From NCBI GenBank assembly GCA_049799955.1, contig JBARIW010000003.1:1-64000 (forward strand): a stretch of 64,000 nucleotides of DNA, written 5' to 3'. Within the stretch, counting starts at the first letter, position 1; each line of letters opens with the position of its first letter. Positions 17,599-25,726 of this stretch are shown here, piece by piece. The notes beneath the pieces were generated by a model. The model was not told the DNA's origin, searched no databases, and saw only the letters and a list, made by a program, of their open reading frames with translations. A program made the translations under genes and the position numbers. The stretch comes from JBGTFE01 sp049799955. Lineage in GTDB: Bacteria > Acidobacteriota > Blastocatellia > Pyrinomonadales > Pyrinomonadaceae.

Positions 17599-18132
17599 TT
17601 ATTTTTTGATAAAAACCTGTGTGAAATAATATCTTCCGTCGGAAGTGATTGAGATTCCGATTCCCGATTCCTTCCAGCCGCCGCTGAGCAGATTTTCGCG
17701 GTGCGCGGTCGAGCGCATCCACTGTTCGACCACGCGTTCCGCCGGAGAGCCAAAGCCGCGATTATACGCGATATTTTCGCCAATCGACCGCCAGCTCAGT
17801 CCCGTAGAGTTTGCGCGGCTATCGACACGTTTGCCGTCGACGCCGACGTGGCTGAAAAAATTATACGAAGCCATATTTCTCGAATGAAGACGCGCCACCT
17901 GCGCGACACGCTCGCTCCAGACAAGCGGCTGCAAACCGTTTTCGGCGCGTTTTCGATTGATAAGCTCAAAAACCTGTCGTTCGAGAGTTGAGGTGCCGGT
18001 AGTATTGCTTGAGGAGTTTTTTGTAATATGTGTCGCGCCAAAGGTTTGAGCCGACGCAGCGGTTGGGGAAACCACAAATGCAAGGAGTGTGAGACACAAA
18101 AAAGTCGGGATTAATAATAAATAATATTTCAT
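17599..18132 (-). CDS. Secreted CAP/SCP (YkwD-like) domain protein
   Basis: 177 residues from the ATG at 18130-18132 (MKYYLLL); an ATG three codons upstream is possible, but the GAGG at 18135-18138 lies between them and favours the shorter form. Signal peptide 1-28 ends at ASAQ. The CAP domain (about 50-177) shows the family residues in ARLHSRNM, SIGENIAY, and RSTAHRENLL, i.e. the two His and the Glu of the CAP cavity. Bacterial CAP proteins are secreted and often linked to envelope or biofilm; the biochemical role is uncertain. Its leader holds a probable c-di-GMP-I riboswitch and a sigma-54 promoter. Confidence 0.88.
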   Translation of the reverse strand: MKYYLLLIPTFLCLTLLAFVVSPTAASAQTFGATHITKNSSSNTTGTSTLERQVFELINRKRAENGLQPLVWSERVAQVARLHSRNMASYNFFSHVGVDGKRVDSRANSTGLSWRSIGENIAYNRGFGSPAERVVEQWMRSTAHRENLLSGGWKESGIGISITSDGRYYFTQVFIKK

Positions 18133-18143
18133 ATACCTCATTT

Positions 18144-18222
18144 CGGGAACCAGACAATCTCAGACGGAAGTGAGACTCACGGCTTTGCGCGCCCGCATCG
18201 CTACGGGGTTGCCAGTTTATCG
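18144..18222 (-). ncRNA. Probable c-di-GMP-I (GEMM-I) riboswitch upstream of the CAP gene
   Basis: On the complement the leader reads AUAAAC, UGGCAACC, a stem CCCGUA closed by a GCGA (GNRA) tetraloop with UGCGGG, then the hallmark GCGCAAAGCC, a second stem around GUCUCA..UGAGAU, and a closing GGUUCCC. Order and spacing match the GEMM-I consensus (GGCAAACC - GNRA stem - GACGCAAAGCC - second stem - GGUUGCC). The closing strand has one mismatch (C for G). It ends three bases before the first AUG and next to the GAGG ribosome site, which suggests translational control by c-di-GMP. Confidence 0.72.
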
Positions 18223-18239
18223 TTTAAGGTTTTGGATAA

Positions 18240-18277
18240 AGGATTCTGAGAACTTTTTAACAAAATTCTCAGAATCC
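18240..18277 (-). terminator. Strong inverted repeat in the CAP leader
   Basis: Perfect stem GGATTCTGAGAA / TTCTCAGAATCC with a 13-nt loop, followed on the complement by only UUUAUCC. It may end a short sigma-54-dependent RNA or be a structural element ahead of the riboswitch. Confidence 0.5.
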
Positions 18278-18380
18278 TCTGTCCGTGTTGTATTCAAAGA
18301 TTAAGTAGAGAGTACTTAATTGAAGAGAGTTGAGTGCTTTCAGCCTCGGAATGCGAAAGCATCCAACGCTTATGCAGTAT

Positions 18381-18396
18381 GGCAAGTGATGTGCCA
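18381..18396 (-). promoter_or_regulatory. Sigma-54 promoter of the CAP gene leader
   Basis: On the complement: TGGCACATCACTTGCC, with GG-N10-GC spacing and both TGGCAC and TTGC boxes. Predicted start near 18370, about 240 nt ahead of the CAP start codon. Confidence 0.75.
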
Positions 18397-18668
18397 GATT
18401 TTTGAAGGTTTTCAGTTTCGACATTAACTATTGTAAATAAAGGATTATCTCTCAAAAACACATTTTATTCCGATGAATTTAAAGCCCGGTTAATCGGGGA
18501 AAATGGGGCATAAAGGACAGGTGTTCTTTTTCAAAAATGGGGAATTTTGCCGCATAAATTTTTATTAAAAATTTGTCTGATACTTTTTGCCCGAAAAATA
18601 CGCATTAGTAATCAGAGGGCAGATGAAAATTTGCTGAGATTGATTATATTCACAAACGGAAGCACGGA

Positions 18669-18706
18669 AAAAAAGGATGGAAAGGGCAGATTTCATCCTT
18701 TTTTTA
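18669..18706 (-). terminator. Terminator of the TPR kinase gene
   Basis: On the complement, AAAAAGGATGAAA / TTTCCATCCTTTTTTTT, overlapping the stop codon. T tract of eight. Confidence 0.88.
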
Positions 18707-21700
18707 TTTTTCTAAAAGCTTGATTATCGGATTATTGGTTTGCCGCAATAATTCCCGGTAACGCGAATCATTGCGAATCGAGTCGAGCTTCGGTTCGGTT
18801 CCCCACCAGATTACCCACATATCCTTTTCGGCAAAATCCGTTTTAAAATACTCGAAAGCGCGGTCGATTTCGCCGACGGCGAGATGACACATTGCTATAA
18901 AATACGGCTTGATGTAAATCTCTTTTGCCATTTTTTCGAGATATTCGAGATATTTTCGCGCCTCGCGGATTTCGCCCGCCGCACCGAGAGCCGAGCAAAG
19001 CGGGTAAATAACCAGCGCCGAATTCGGCATCAGCTCAAAAGCTTTTTTGCACGCCGCCGCGCCTTCTTCAGGTCTGCCCATTTGCGGCAAAACGTTTCCG
19101 ACCTGAAGATGTCCCTGCGGGTAATTTTTATCAAGCTCGATAATTTCGCGTCCTTTAGCGAGCGCTTCGTCAAACATCCGCGCCTGGTAAAATGTCCACG
19201 CGGTTAAGGTTTTCGCCCGCAAAGACAGAGGGTCGAGCTGTTCGGCGATTCTAATTTCCCTCGCGCCTTCTTCAAACTCGCCGGTGCTGACCAGAACGGC
19301 GGAAAGCCATTCGTGCGCGAGCGAAAAATTCGGATTAAGCTCGATGGCGCGGCGATGATTTTTCATCGCTTCTGCGTATTTCCATTGATTCGATAAGGTC
19401 AGACCGAGTTCGGCGTAAGCTTCGGCGAGCTGGTCGTCGATTTCCAGAGCCTTTTTCGTTGCCGCCATCAATTTCGGATAGCTTACCGACGGCGGCAGCA
19501 GACCGTAAATGCAGCCCCAATTATAAAAATCGGCGATGCCGATATAGGCGAGCGCGTATTCCGGGTCAAGCTCGACCGCTTTTTCAAAAGCCTGAAGAGC
19601 TTTCGGCAGAGATTCCTGCGTGAATTGATTCCAGAAATAACGCCCGCGTAAGTACGTCTCGTAAGCTTCGACGTTGTTCGTGCCGCGTTTCGCAAGCTGT
19701 TTATGTTCTTCGCTGGTCAACTTTGAGACAAGCGATTGCGTAACCTTTTCGGAGATGGAATCTTCCAATTCCAGAACGTCGGTAAATTTTTCGTCAAAAA
19801 CCTGCGCCCAGCGCGAAGCGTTTTCTTTGACGCATAAAAGCTGGAGCGAGACGCGGATGCGGTCGCCGACGCGGCGAAAATTCCCGTCCAGAATAAATTC
19901 GACATCGAGTTTGCGTCCGGCTTCGAACGGGTCGGTCGTCTCTTCCGCGTAGCGCAAAACCGAGCTGGTCGGGCGCACGACGATGCGCTTGATATTCGTC
20001 AGACGCGTAATCAGCGCGTCAGCCAGACCGATTCCCAAGAATTGGTCGCCCGTCTGCGATTCGCTGTCATAAGAAATCGATTTGAGCGGCAAAATGGCGA
20101 TAATCGGCGGCGTCTTTTTAATTTTCGCCCTCGGCTGATAAAGCGGATTATTCGTTTTTCGCAGAATTTCCAGATAGCGCGCGTCGTCGTGCAGAATATT
20201 AAACTGCGGGTCAATCGCCAGCCACGCAAGGCGTCCGTCGCGGATTTCCAGAGCTTTTTCCAGGTATTCAAATGCGCGCGCGCGGTCGCCCAGATTGCTG
20301 TAAATCATTGCCGTCAGGTAAGGCGAAACATAGCGCGAAACGCTCATCGTCTCGATTTCTTCAATCAGCTCAAAAGCTTTTTCCTTTTCTCCGGCGGCTG
20401 CGTAAGCCGACGCCAGCCAGCAGAGCGAATACGGAATTCTGCCCAAAATCTCGATGCCGCGCTGCGCGATTTTTATCGATTCATCATATTGTCCGGCGTG
20501 CCAGAGAACCGAGCTGAGGAAAAAATGCGACAGCGCATAATTCGGCTCTCTTTCGAGCAAAAGTCGTGTCGAATCGATTGCCTCGCCGGTGCGTCCGGCG
20601 TGAAAAAGCGTCCAATTCAAAGTCTGCCCGACGTAAGGCGTCAGCGGGTCGAACTCTATCGCGCGGTTTATCTGCCGGATTGCTTCTTCAAAATTTCCCT
20701 TCATCGCCAGATAATAGCAATACCAGATGCGAGCGAGCGCGTAATTCGGATTCAGAGCGATTGATTTTTTCAGATGTTTTTCGGTCGCGTCCCAATCGAA
20801 TTCGCCCATAAAAACGGCGACGCCGAGCGCGGCGTAGGCTTCGGCTGATGTTTCGTCAATCGAAATCGCCTGAAGCGCGGCTTTTTTCGAAGCGGCAGCC
20901 GTTTCGGCAAACGGCGCGACGGCGAAAATGCCGAGAAAATTGTAATATTCGGCAATTCCCGTATAAGCAAGCGCGTAATCGGGCGCGATTTCGATGGCGC
21001 GGTTGTAGCATTCAAACGAGCGCGCAAGCCCGTCGACCGTCAGTTGATTCCAGAAATATCGCCCGCGCAGGTAAAATTCATAAGCTTTCGCGTTGTCCGT
21101 TCCGCGTTTTTGCAGTATCTTTCGCTCTTTGCCCGAAAGATGCGGAATCAGAGTTTCGCCGACTTTCTGTGAAATCGAATCTTCCAGACTCAAAACGTCC
21201 GTGTATTTTTCGTCAAACTTTCCCGCCCAGAGCGTGTCGTTGTCTTTGACCGACAAAAGCTGAACGCTGACGCGCAAAGTGTCGCCGAAGCGGCGGATAT
21301 TTCCTTCGACGATGTAATCGACGCCGAGTTCATTTCCGGCGAAAAACGGGTCGGTCGAGTCGCCGAGACGCAAAACCGAGCTTGTCGGGCGCACAATCAG
21401 GCGCTGCATTCCGCTCAGGCGTGAAACGAGCGCGTCGGCTAAACCGATTCCTAAAAATTCATCGCCCGTCTCGTTTGTATTGCCCGCGCCGAAAATCTTG
21501 AAAGGCAAAATCGCCACCGAATCCTTTTCGGATTTAAACGGCTCGGGAATTTTCTTCTCCTCCGCGAAAGCTTCGGCTTTGATGGGACGATTTCCGAGAA
21601 AATTCGTAATGTCTTCCGCCAATTCCGCCGCTGTTTGATAACGCTCGGACGCATCTTTTCTAAGAGTTTTGAGAATTATTTTGTCCAAATCGCCTTCAAG

Positions 21701-22570
21701 TTGAGAAGAGGAGAAAAGGAGAAGAGGAGAAGAGGAAATAACTTCAGCCGAATCAAAATATCTCTCACCTTTTCTCCTTTTCTCCTCTTCTCCACGTCTC
21801 AGAGACTCGCTCGGGCGCGACGGCTGTTCTTCGCAGATAATACGCGCGGCTTCGTGCGGCGAGTGTCTTTTCAGGCGATACGGGCGATGTCCGGTTAATA
21901 ATTCAAAAAGTACGACGCCGAGGCTGTAAATGTCGGACGCGGGCGTTACAGGCTCGCCGCAAATCTGTTCGGGTGAAGCGTATTCGGGCGTTAAAACGCG
22001 CATCTGCGTCGCCGTCGGTTCATTATCTGCGGCTTCCGATTCGGTGTCCAAAACCTTTGCGATGCCGAAATCGAGCAGCTTAACTTTACCGTCCGTCTTG
22101 ACCAGAATATTTGACGGCTTGATGTCGCGGTGAATGACCTGAATCTGGTGCGCGGCTTCGACGGCGTCGCAAACCTGGCGGAAAATTTCGAGTCTCTGCG
22201 CGATATTCAGCCGGTTGTCGTCGCAAAACCGGTAAATCCGCTCGCCTTCGATAAATTCCATTATGAAATACGGCAAGCCGTCCGCGGTCGAGCCGCCGCC
22301 GTAGAAAAACGCGATGTTCGGATGATTGAGCGCGGCTAAAATCTGCCGCTCGCGGCGAAAGCGTTTGAGAATCAAGTCCGTGTCCATTCCGCGCTTGATA
22401 AGCTTGATGGCAACCGAATGGTCAAATTCGCCGTCGGCTCGCATCGCCAGATAAACCGCGCCCATCCCGCCTCGCCCGATTTCCTTTTTCAGCTCGTAAA
22501 CGCCGATGCGCTGACCAATCATCGAGTCTGGATTTTTATTTTCGTTTGATTGTGAATGATTAGACGACAT
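18704..22570 (-). CDS. Ser/Thr protein kinase with two tandem TolB-like + TPR units
   Basis: 1288 residues. Kinase domain about 15-330: GRGGMGAVY loop, VAIKLIK lysine, HRDIKPSN catalytic loop, DFG and TPEYASPEQ. There is no transmembrane helix, so it is cytoplasmic. Residues about 348-820 and 820-1285 are an internal duplication: each has a TolB/FlgO-like N-part (VAILPFK..GDEFLGIGLADAL..RPTSSVLR) and a run of TPRs starting at YLRGRYFWNQ. The kinase C-lobe holds a low-complexity insertion (about 259-290) encoded by repeat element H3. TPRs point to a protein-binding scaffold, perhaps with the kinase phosphorylating bound partners. Substrates unknown. Ends in a strong terminator. Confidence 0.92.
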   Translation of the reverse strand: MSSNHSQSNENKNPDSMIGQRIGVYELKKEIGRGGMGAVYLAMRADGEFDHSVAIKLIKRGMDTDLILKRFRRERQILAALNHPNIAFFYGGGSTADGLPYFIMEFIEGERIYRFCDDNRLNIAQRLEIFRQVCDAVEAAHQIQVIHRDIKPSNILVKTDGKVKLLDFGIAKVLDTESEAADNEPTATQMRVLTPEYASPEQICGEPVTPASDIYSLGVVLFELLTGHRPYRLKRHSPHEAARIICEEQPSRPSESLRRGEEEKRRKGERYFDSAEVISSSPLLLFSSSQLEGDLDKIILKTLRKDASERYQTAAELAEDITNFLGNRPIKAEAFAEEKKIPEPFKSEKDSVAILPFKIFGAGNTNETGDEFLGIGLADALVSRLSGMQRLIVRPTSSVLRLGDSTDPFFAGNELGVDYIVEGNIRRFGDTLRVSVQLLSVKDNDTLWAGKFDEKYTDVLSLEDSISQKVGETLIPHLSGKERKILQKRGTDNAKAYEFYLRGRYFWNQLTVDGLARSFECYNRAIEIAPDYALAYTGIAEYYNFLGIFAVAPFAETAAASKKAALQAISIDETSAEAYAALGVAVFMGEFDWDATEKHLKKSIALNPNYALARIWYCYYLAMKGNFEEAIRQINRAIEFDPLTPYVGQTLNWTLFHAGRTGEAIDSTRLLLEREPNYALSHFFLSSVLWHAGQYDESIKIAQRGIEILGRIPYSLCWLASAYAAAGEKEKAFELIEEIETMSVSRYVSPYLTAMIYSNLGDRARAFEYLEKALEIRDGRLAWLAIDPQFNILHDDARYLEILRKTNNPLYQPRAKIKKTPPIIAILPLKSISYDSESQTGDQFLGIGLADALITRLTNIKRIVVRPTSSVLRYAEETTDPFEAGRKLDVEFILDGNFRRVGDRIRVSLQLLCVKENASRWAQVFDEKFTDVLELEDSISEKVTQSLVSKLTSEEHKQLAKRGTNNVEAYETYLRGRYFWNQFTQESLPKALQAFEKAVELDPEYALAYIGIADFYNWGCIYGLLPPSVSYPKLMAATKKALEIDDQLAEAYAELGLTLSNQWKYAEAMKNHRRAIELNPNFSLAHEWLSAVLVSTGEFEEGAREIRIAEQLDPLSLRAKTLTAWTFYQARMFDEALAKGREIIELDKNYPQGHLQVGNVLPQMGRPEEGAAACKKAFELMPNSALVIYPLCSALGAAGEIREARKYLEYLEKMAKEIYIKPYFIAMCHLAVGEIDRAFEYFKTDFAEKDMWVIWWGTEPKLDSIRNDSRYRELLRQTNNPIIKLLEK
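21701..21794. repeat. Tandem-word hairpin H3 inside a coding sequence (word GGAGAAGA)
   Basis: Arms 21702-21737 (GGAGAAGA-type 8-mers) and 21763-21793 (TCTTCTCC-type) are inverted repeats with a 25-nt centre, the same design as the intergenic elements. It is in frame in the kinase gene and encodes Glu/Lys/Arg-rich and Ser/Leu-rich runs. Confidence 0.85.
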
Positions 22571-22794
22571 CAGGAATTAGTTAAATCTGCTTGTCGAAAG
22601 TATAGGAAATTTCGGTTGGGTTAGCAATAAACTCAGAATTGAATGTAAACCAGACGGAAGCGAGCGCGTAAATTTAAAGTAAATTTGCTAATTAGTGAAC
22701 AAAAACCGTGTTGCGAAATTTTTGAAAATTTATTGCAAAAATGAGAGAAATGATTTATTTTCATTCGGGATAATCATAAATTAATCGCAGTGCG
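22571..22794. other. Divergent intergenic region
   Basis: 224 AT-rich bases between the TPR kinase (-) and the FtsK_4TM-like gene (+). No clear promoter box or hairpin stands out. Confidence 0.35.
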
Positions 22795-23394
22795 ATGGCG
22801 AAGATAATAATTTGGGATCAAGATATGGCTAAATCTTCAGGCACAAAATATGTTTTGATTACTGTAAATATGTTGCTAGCCTTTGTTGTAAGTATATTAG
22901 GCAATAAGGTTGCAGAAATAACGAGTTTATCGATGTTCTCTCTTATAATCCTGCTCCTGATTACTCTTTTTCTTTGTGCATTAGGATTAGTCGAGTACGA
23001 GAATTATCTTAAAACAGGGAACATTCGACAATCATTAATTATCGGGTCTGGTCGATGGTTCCTAAAGAAAACGAACAGTAAGATTTACACAATCTCAGGA
23101 CCCCAATTAGAAATTTACAGCATATTTTGTTTGTCAGTGTCAATTCTGATATTTTTATCGCTGATTAGCTATAACGCCAATGATATTCCCGGTAAAGTAT
23201 CTTCGGCGCAAATCCATAATTGGCTTGGGCATGTGGGCGCTTATATTGCTGACTTTCTTTTTCAAAAAATGGGATGGTCAGCTTTCTTTGTCCCAATAGT
23301 TTTAATTGCTTTTGGCTGGTTGATATTTAATGCATCAAGTAACAGATTAAGAAATTCAAGTATCAAGGCAATTGACAGGAAAAAACGTGTCTGA
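22795..23394 (+). CDS. Orphan FtsK N-terminal (4TM-like) membrane protein
   Basis: 199 residues from ATG 22795 (a second ATG at 22825 is possible). About four membrane helices. The C-terminal half (SLISYNANDIPG, NWLGHVGAYIADFLFQ, FGWLIF) matches the membrane domain at the N-terminus of DNA translocase FtsK, but no linker or motor domain follows; the frame ends in a basic tail (AIDRKKRV). Base composition is more AT-rich than in the neighbours. It may be a detached FtsK anchor, a decayed copy, or an acquired gene. The stop is genuine as read; no motor-domain frame follows before RarA. Confidence 0.65.
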   Translation: MAKIIIWDQDMAKSSGTKYVLITVNMLLAFVVSILGNKVAEITSLSMFSLIILLLITLFLCALGLVEYENYLKTGNIRQSLIIGSGRWFLKKTNSKIYTISGPQLEIYSIFCLSVSILIFLSLISYNANDIPGKVSSAQIHNWLGHVGAYIADFLFQKMGWSAFFVPIVLIAFGWLIFNASSNRLRNSSIKAIDRKKRV

Positions 23395-23444
23395 TGTATC
23401 ATTCAAACGCAATAGCAGGTAACTCTTTATATTAACTGCTAATA

Positions 23445-24599
23445 TCAGTCAGAATTTTCTTTGTTTTTCCTTTTCAGATACTTCTTGCCCTTTAATTTTT
23501 TCGGCAGCAAATCTTCGTTTGTATATTTCTCGTAGCCTTCGCCGTAGCCGATTTTTTTCATTAATTTCGTCGGCGCGTTTCGCAGATTCATCGGAACGGG
23601 TAGATTGCCGTATTTTCGCGCGTCTTCGAGCGCCATTCCGTATGCTTCATACGCGCTTTTATCCTTCGCGCAGTTTGCCAGATACGCGACGCCGTGAGCG
23701 AGATTTATTCCGGCTTCGGGCAGTCCGATTGTCTCGACGGCGCGAAAAACGGCGTTGGCGACGACCAGAGCCGTCGGCATTGCCAGTCCGATGTCTTCGG
23801 ATGCGAAAATCACCATTCGCCGCGCGATAAATTTCGGGTCTTCGCCCGCTTCAATCATTCTGGCGAGATAATACATCGCCGCGTCGGGCTGCGACGCGCG
23901 CATCGATTTGATAAACGCGCTGATGACGTTGTAATGCTCTTCGCCCTGCTTGTCGTAACGCAGAAATTTCGATTGGAGAGTTTCCTTGAGCGTTTCAATC
24001 GAGATTTTGTCATAAAGCCGCGCCGTATTTTCAAGCATCGTGATTGCCTGTCGCGCGTCGCCGTTTGCCATCGCAATCAGCCAGTCTTTCGCGTCTTTGT
24101 CTAATTTAAAATCCGTCCGGTCAATAATCGCCGACATATCTTCTTCCGTAAATTCTTCGAGAACGAAGACGCGCAGGCGTGAAAGCAACGCGGGAATTAT
24201 TTCAAAGCTCGGATTTTCGGTCGTCGCGCCGATTAAAACAAGCTCGCCCGATTCGACGAACGGCAGGAGAAAATCCTGCTGGGCTTTATTAAAACGGTGA
24301 ATTTCGTCGAGAAACAAAACGCGCGGGCGATTTTCCTCTTTCGGGCGACCGATGATTTTGCGAATATCTTCCTTCCCGGCGGAAACGGCTGAAAGCTCGT
24401 AAAACTCGGCATTAATCGCATTTGCATAAATCCGCGCGAGCGTCGTCTTGCCCGTTCCCGGCGTTCCCCAGAGAACGAACGAAAAAATATGTCCCTGCTC
24501 GATTGCAATCCGAATCGGCTTGCCCGTCCCGACCAGATGCTTCTGCCCGATGTATTCGTCCAAATTTTGAGGTCTGATTTTACTTGCTAGAGGTTCCAT
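23445..24599 (-). CDS. rarA: Replication-associated recombination protein RarA (MgsA)
   Basis: 384 residues from the ATG at 24597-24599 (MEPLASKIRPQNLDEYIGQ); an upstream ATG at 24641 adds 14 atypical residues. AAA+ ATPase of the clamp-loader class: Walker A GTPGTGKTT, Walker B LFLDEIHRF, sensor 1 GATTENPSF, sensor 2 region SRLRVF, then the RarA-specific C-terminal tetramerisation part (SEDIGLA, INLAHGVAYLA, NAPTKLMK). It acts at stalled forks with SSB. Length is as expected for the family. It stands alone, convergent with the FtsK_4TM-like gene. Confidence 0.95.
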   Translation of the reverse strand: MEPLASKIRPQNLDEYIGQKHLVGTGKPIRIAIEQGHIFSFVLWGTPGTGKTTLARIYANAINAEFYELSAVSAGKEDIRKIIGRPKEENRPRVLFLDEIHRFNKAQQDFLLPFVESGELVLIGATTENPSFEIIPALLSRLRVFVLEEFTEEDMSAIIDRTDFKLDKDAKDWLIAMANGDARQAITMLENTARLYDKISIETLKETLQSKFLRYDKQGEEHYNVISAFIKSMRASQPDAAMYYLARMIEAGEDPKFIARRMVIFASEDIGLAMPTALVVANAVFRAVETIGLPEAGINLAHGVAYLANCAKDKSAYEAYGMALEDARKYGNLPVPMNLRNAPTKLMKKIGYGEGYEKYTNEDLLPKKLKGKKYLKRKNKENSD

Positions 24600-24848
24600 A
24601 ATTGTCTTGAAACAATTATATCGAAAGTTGCCCCAAAACACCCTTATTCACCCGTTTCCGATTTTTTTCAGGTTTTCTCCAAAAAAACCGAAAAATAAAT
24701 GTTAGTTTTCGGTGCATTTCGGTGCGTTTACATATAGAAGGGTTTTATTAGCCGGTTCTATGGGAAAAGAAAAATAGCTGGTGAAAAAGCCGTTTCGCGC
24801 GAAAAATTCAAACAATAAAATTTTTAGAAAAAATAAGGAGAAAAAATT
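24600..24848. other. Divergent intergenic region
   Basis: 249 bases between rarA (-) and the SH3/DUF2272 gene (+). It contains a short direct repeat TTTCGGTGC (24702-24721 area) and runs of A/T; no confident promoter. Confidence 0.35.
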
Positions 24849-25610
24849 ATGTCAAAAATGAAAGTAAATGCCTCCGGATTGAATTTGCGGAGCGCGCCGG
24901 TCACCGAGCCGGGAAACATTATTCTCGTGCTTCCGCGCGGGCACGAAGTCGAAGCTCTCGACGACGCGCACGGACAGGTGTTCCGCGAGGTCGAAACAGT
25001 TGTCAGCGGTACGACGCGCAGAGGCTTTGCCGCCGCGAGATTTCTGCGTGAAGCGATGAGCGAACAGCGCGAGCGTCTGATACAAGGAGCGCTGACCGAA
25101 TGGAATCGCTTCAATCGAGGTACGGGCAAGGAAACCATCGAACCTTTTACAAGCCGGGTCGGTGATTACTGGCAGGCAATCGGAGAGAATCTCGACGGTG
25201 ATGACGTAGGAGTGCCGTGGTCGGCAGCGTTTATTTCGTTTATTATGCGCGAGGCAAGATATACGAATTTCATGTTTTCCCCGGCGCACTCCAAATATAT
25301 TCGCGATTCGAAACGAAAACGTAACGACGGCGACGAAAATGCTCCGTTCTGGCTTTTCCGGCTCGAAGAGCATAAACCGGAGGTTGGAGATATGATTTGC
25401 CAGTGGCGTTTGAGTCCGAGGACTTTTGACGATTTGCCTGCAAATTTTGCCAGTCACTGCGACGTTATCGTCGAAATAGACGGCGGAATAGCCAAAGCCA
25501 TCGGCGGAAATGTCGGCAACAGCGTGAGCCGCACCGATTTTTCGCTAAACGACCGTGGCTTTATCAGACCGCAGAGAAACGTTTTCGCCGTTATGAGAAA
25601 TAACAAGTAA
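24849..25610 (+). CDS. SH3-like + DUF2272 protein
   Basis: 253 residues with a strong ribosome site AAGGAG at 24835-24840. The N-terminal 65 residues form a bacterial SH3-like module (VNASGLNLRSAP..EVEALDD). Residues 95-250 match DUF2272 (VGDYWQAIG, VPWSAAFISFIM, SPAHSKYI, VGDMICQWR, DVIVEIDG), a fold thought to be related to NlpC/CHAP amidases, though the catalytic Cys is not obvious. There is no signal peptide. A role in peptidoglycan binding or cleavage is plausible, perhaps exported by a specialised route. Ends at a strong bidirectional terminator. Confidence 0.8.
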   Translation: MSKMKVNASGLNLRSAPVTEPGNIILVLPRGHEVEALDDAHGQVFREVETVVSGTTRRGFAAARFLREAMSEQRERLIQGALTEWNRFNRGTGKETIEPFTSRVGDYWQAIGENLDGDDVGVPWSAAFISFIMREARYTNFMFSPAHSKYIRDSKRKRNDGDENAPFWLFRLEEHKPEVGDMICQWRLSPRTFDDLPANFASHCDVIVEIDGGIAKAIGGNVGNSVSRTDFSLNDRGFIRPQRNVFAVMRNNK

Positions 25611-25670
25611 TACCCTTCGTAAACCGGCTGCCTAATGCCTCACCATCGCTTCGTTGAACGACGCCTCAAT

Positions 25671-25706
25671 GAAAGGCAGAGTTACTGAAATCACTCTGCC
25701 TTTCAT
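25671..25706. terminator. Bidirectional terminator, AAAGGCAGAGT cassette
   Basis: Stem GAAAGGCAGAGT / ACTCTGCCTTTC. The same stem is used at 33178-33219. A second dyad CGCTTCGTT (25647 on) / AACGAAGCG (25716 on) flanks it, so a larger nested hairpin can form. Confidence 0.88.
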
Positions 25707-25726
25707 TCCGAATTTAACGAAGCGTC

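Larger units (their letters stand above)
18133..18703. other. Structured leader and upstream region of the CAP gene
   Basis: Reading in the direction of the CAP gene, the gap holds an AT-rich upstream segment, the sigma-54 promoter (18381-18396), hairpins GGATGC..GCATTCC (18349-18365), ATTAAGTA..TACTTAAT (18300-18320) and AGGATTCTGAGAA..TTCTCAGAATCC (18240-18277), then the riboswitch. No open frame of note. Confidence 0.6.

Noticed and set aside
22795..23394. FtsK-like gene as part of a prophage or integrative element
   Set aside because: No integrase, relaxase, att-like repeat or tRNA is next to it.
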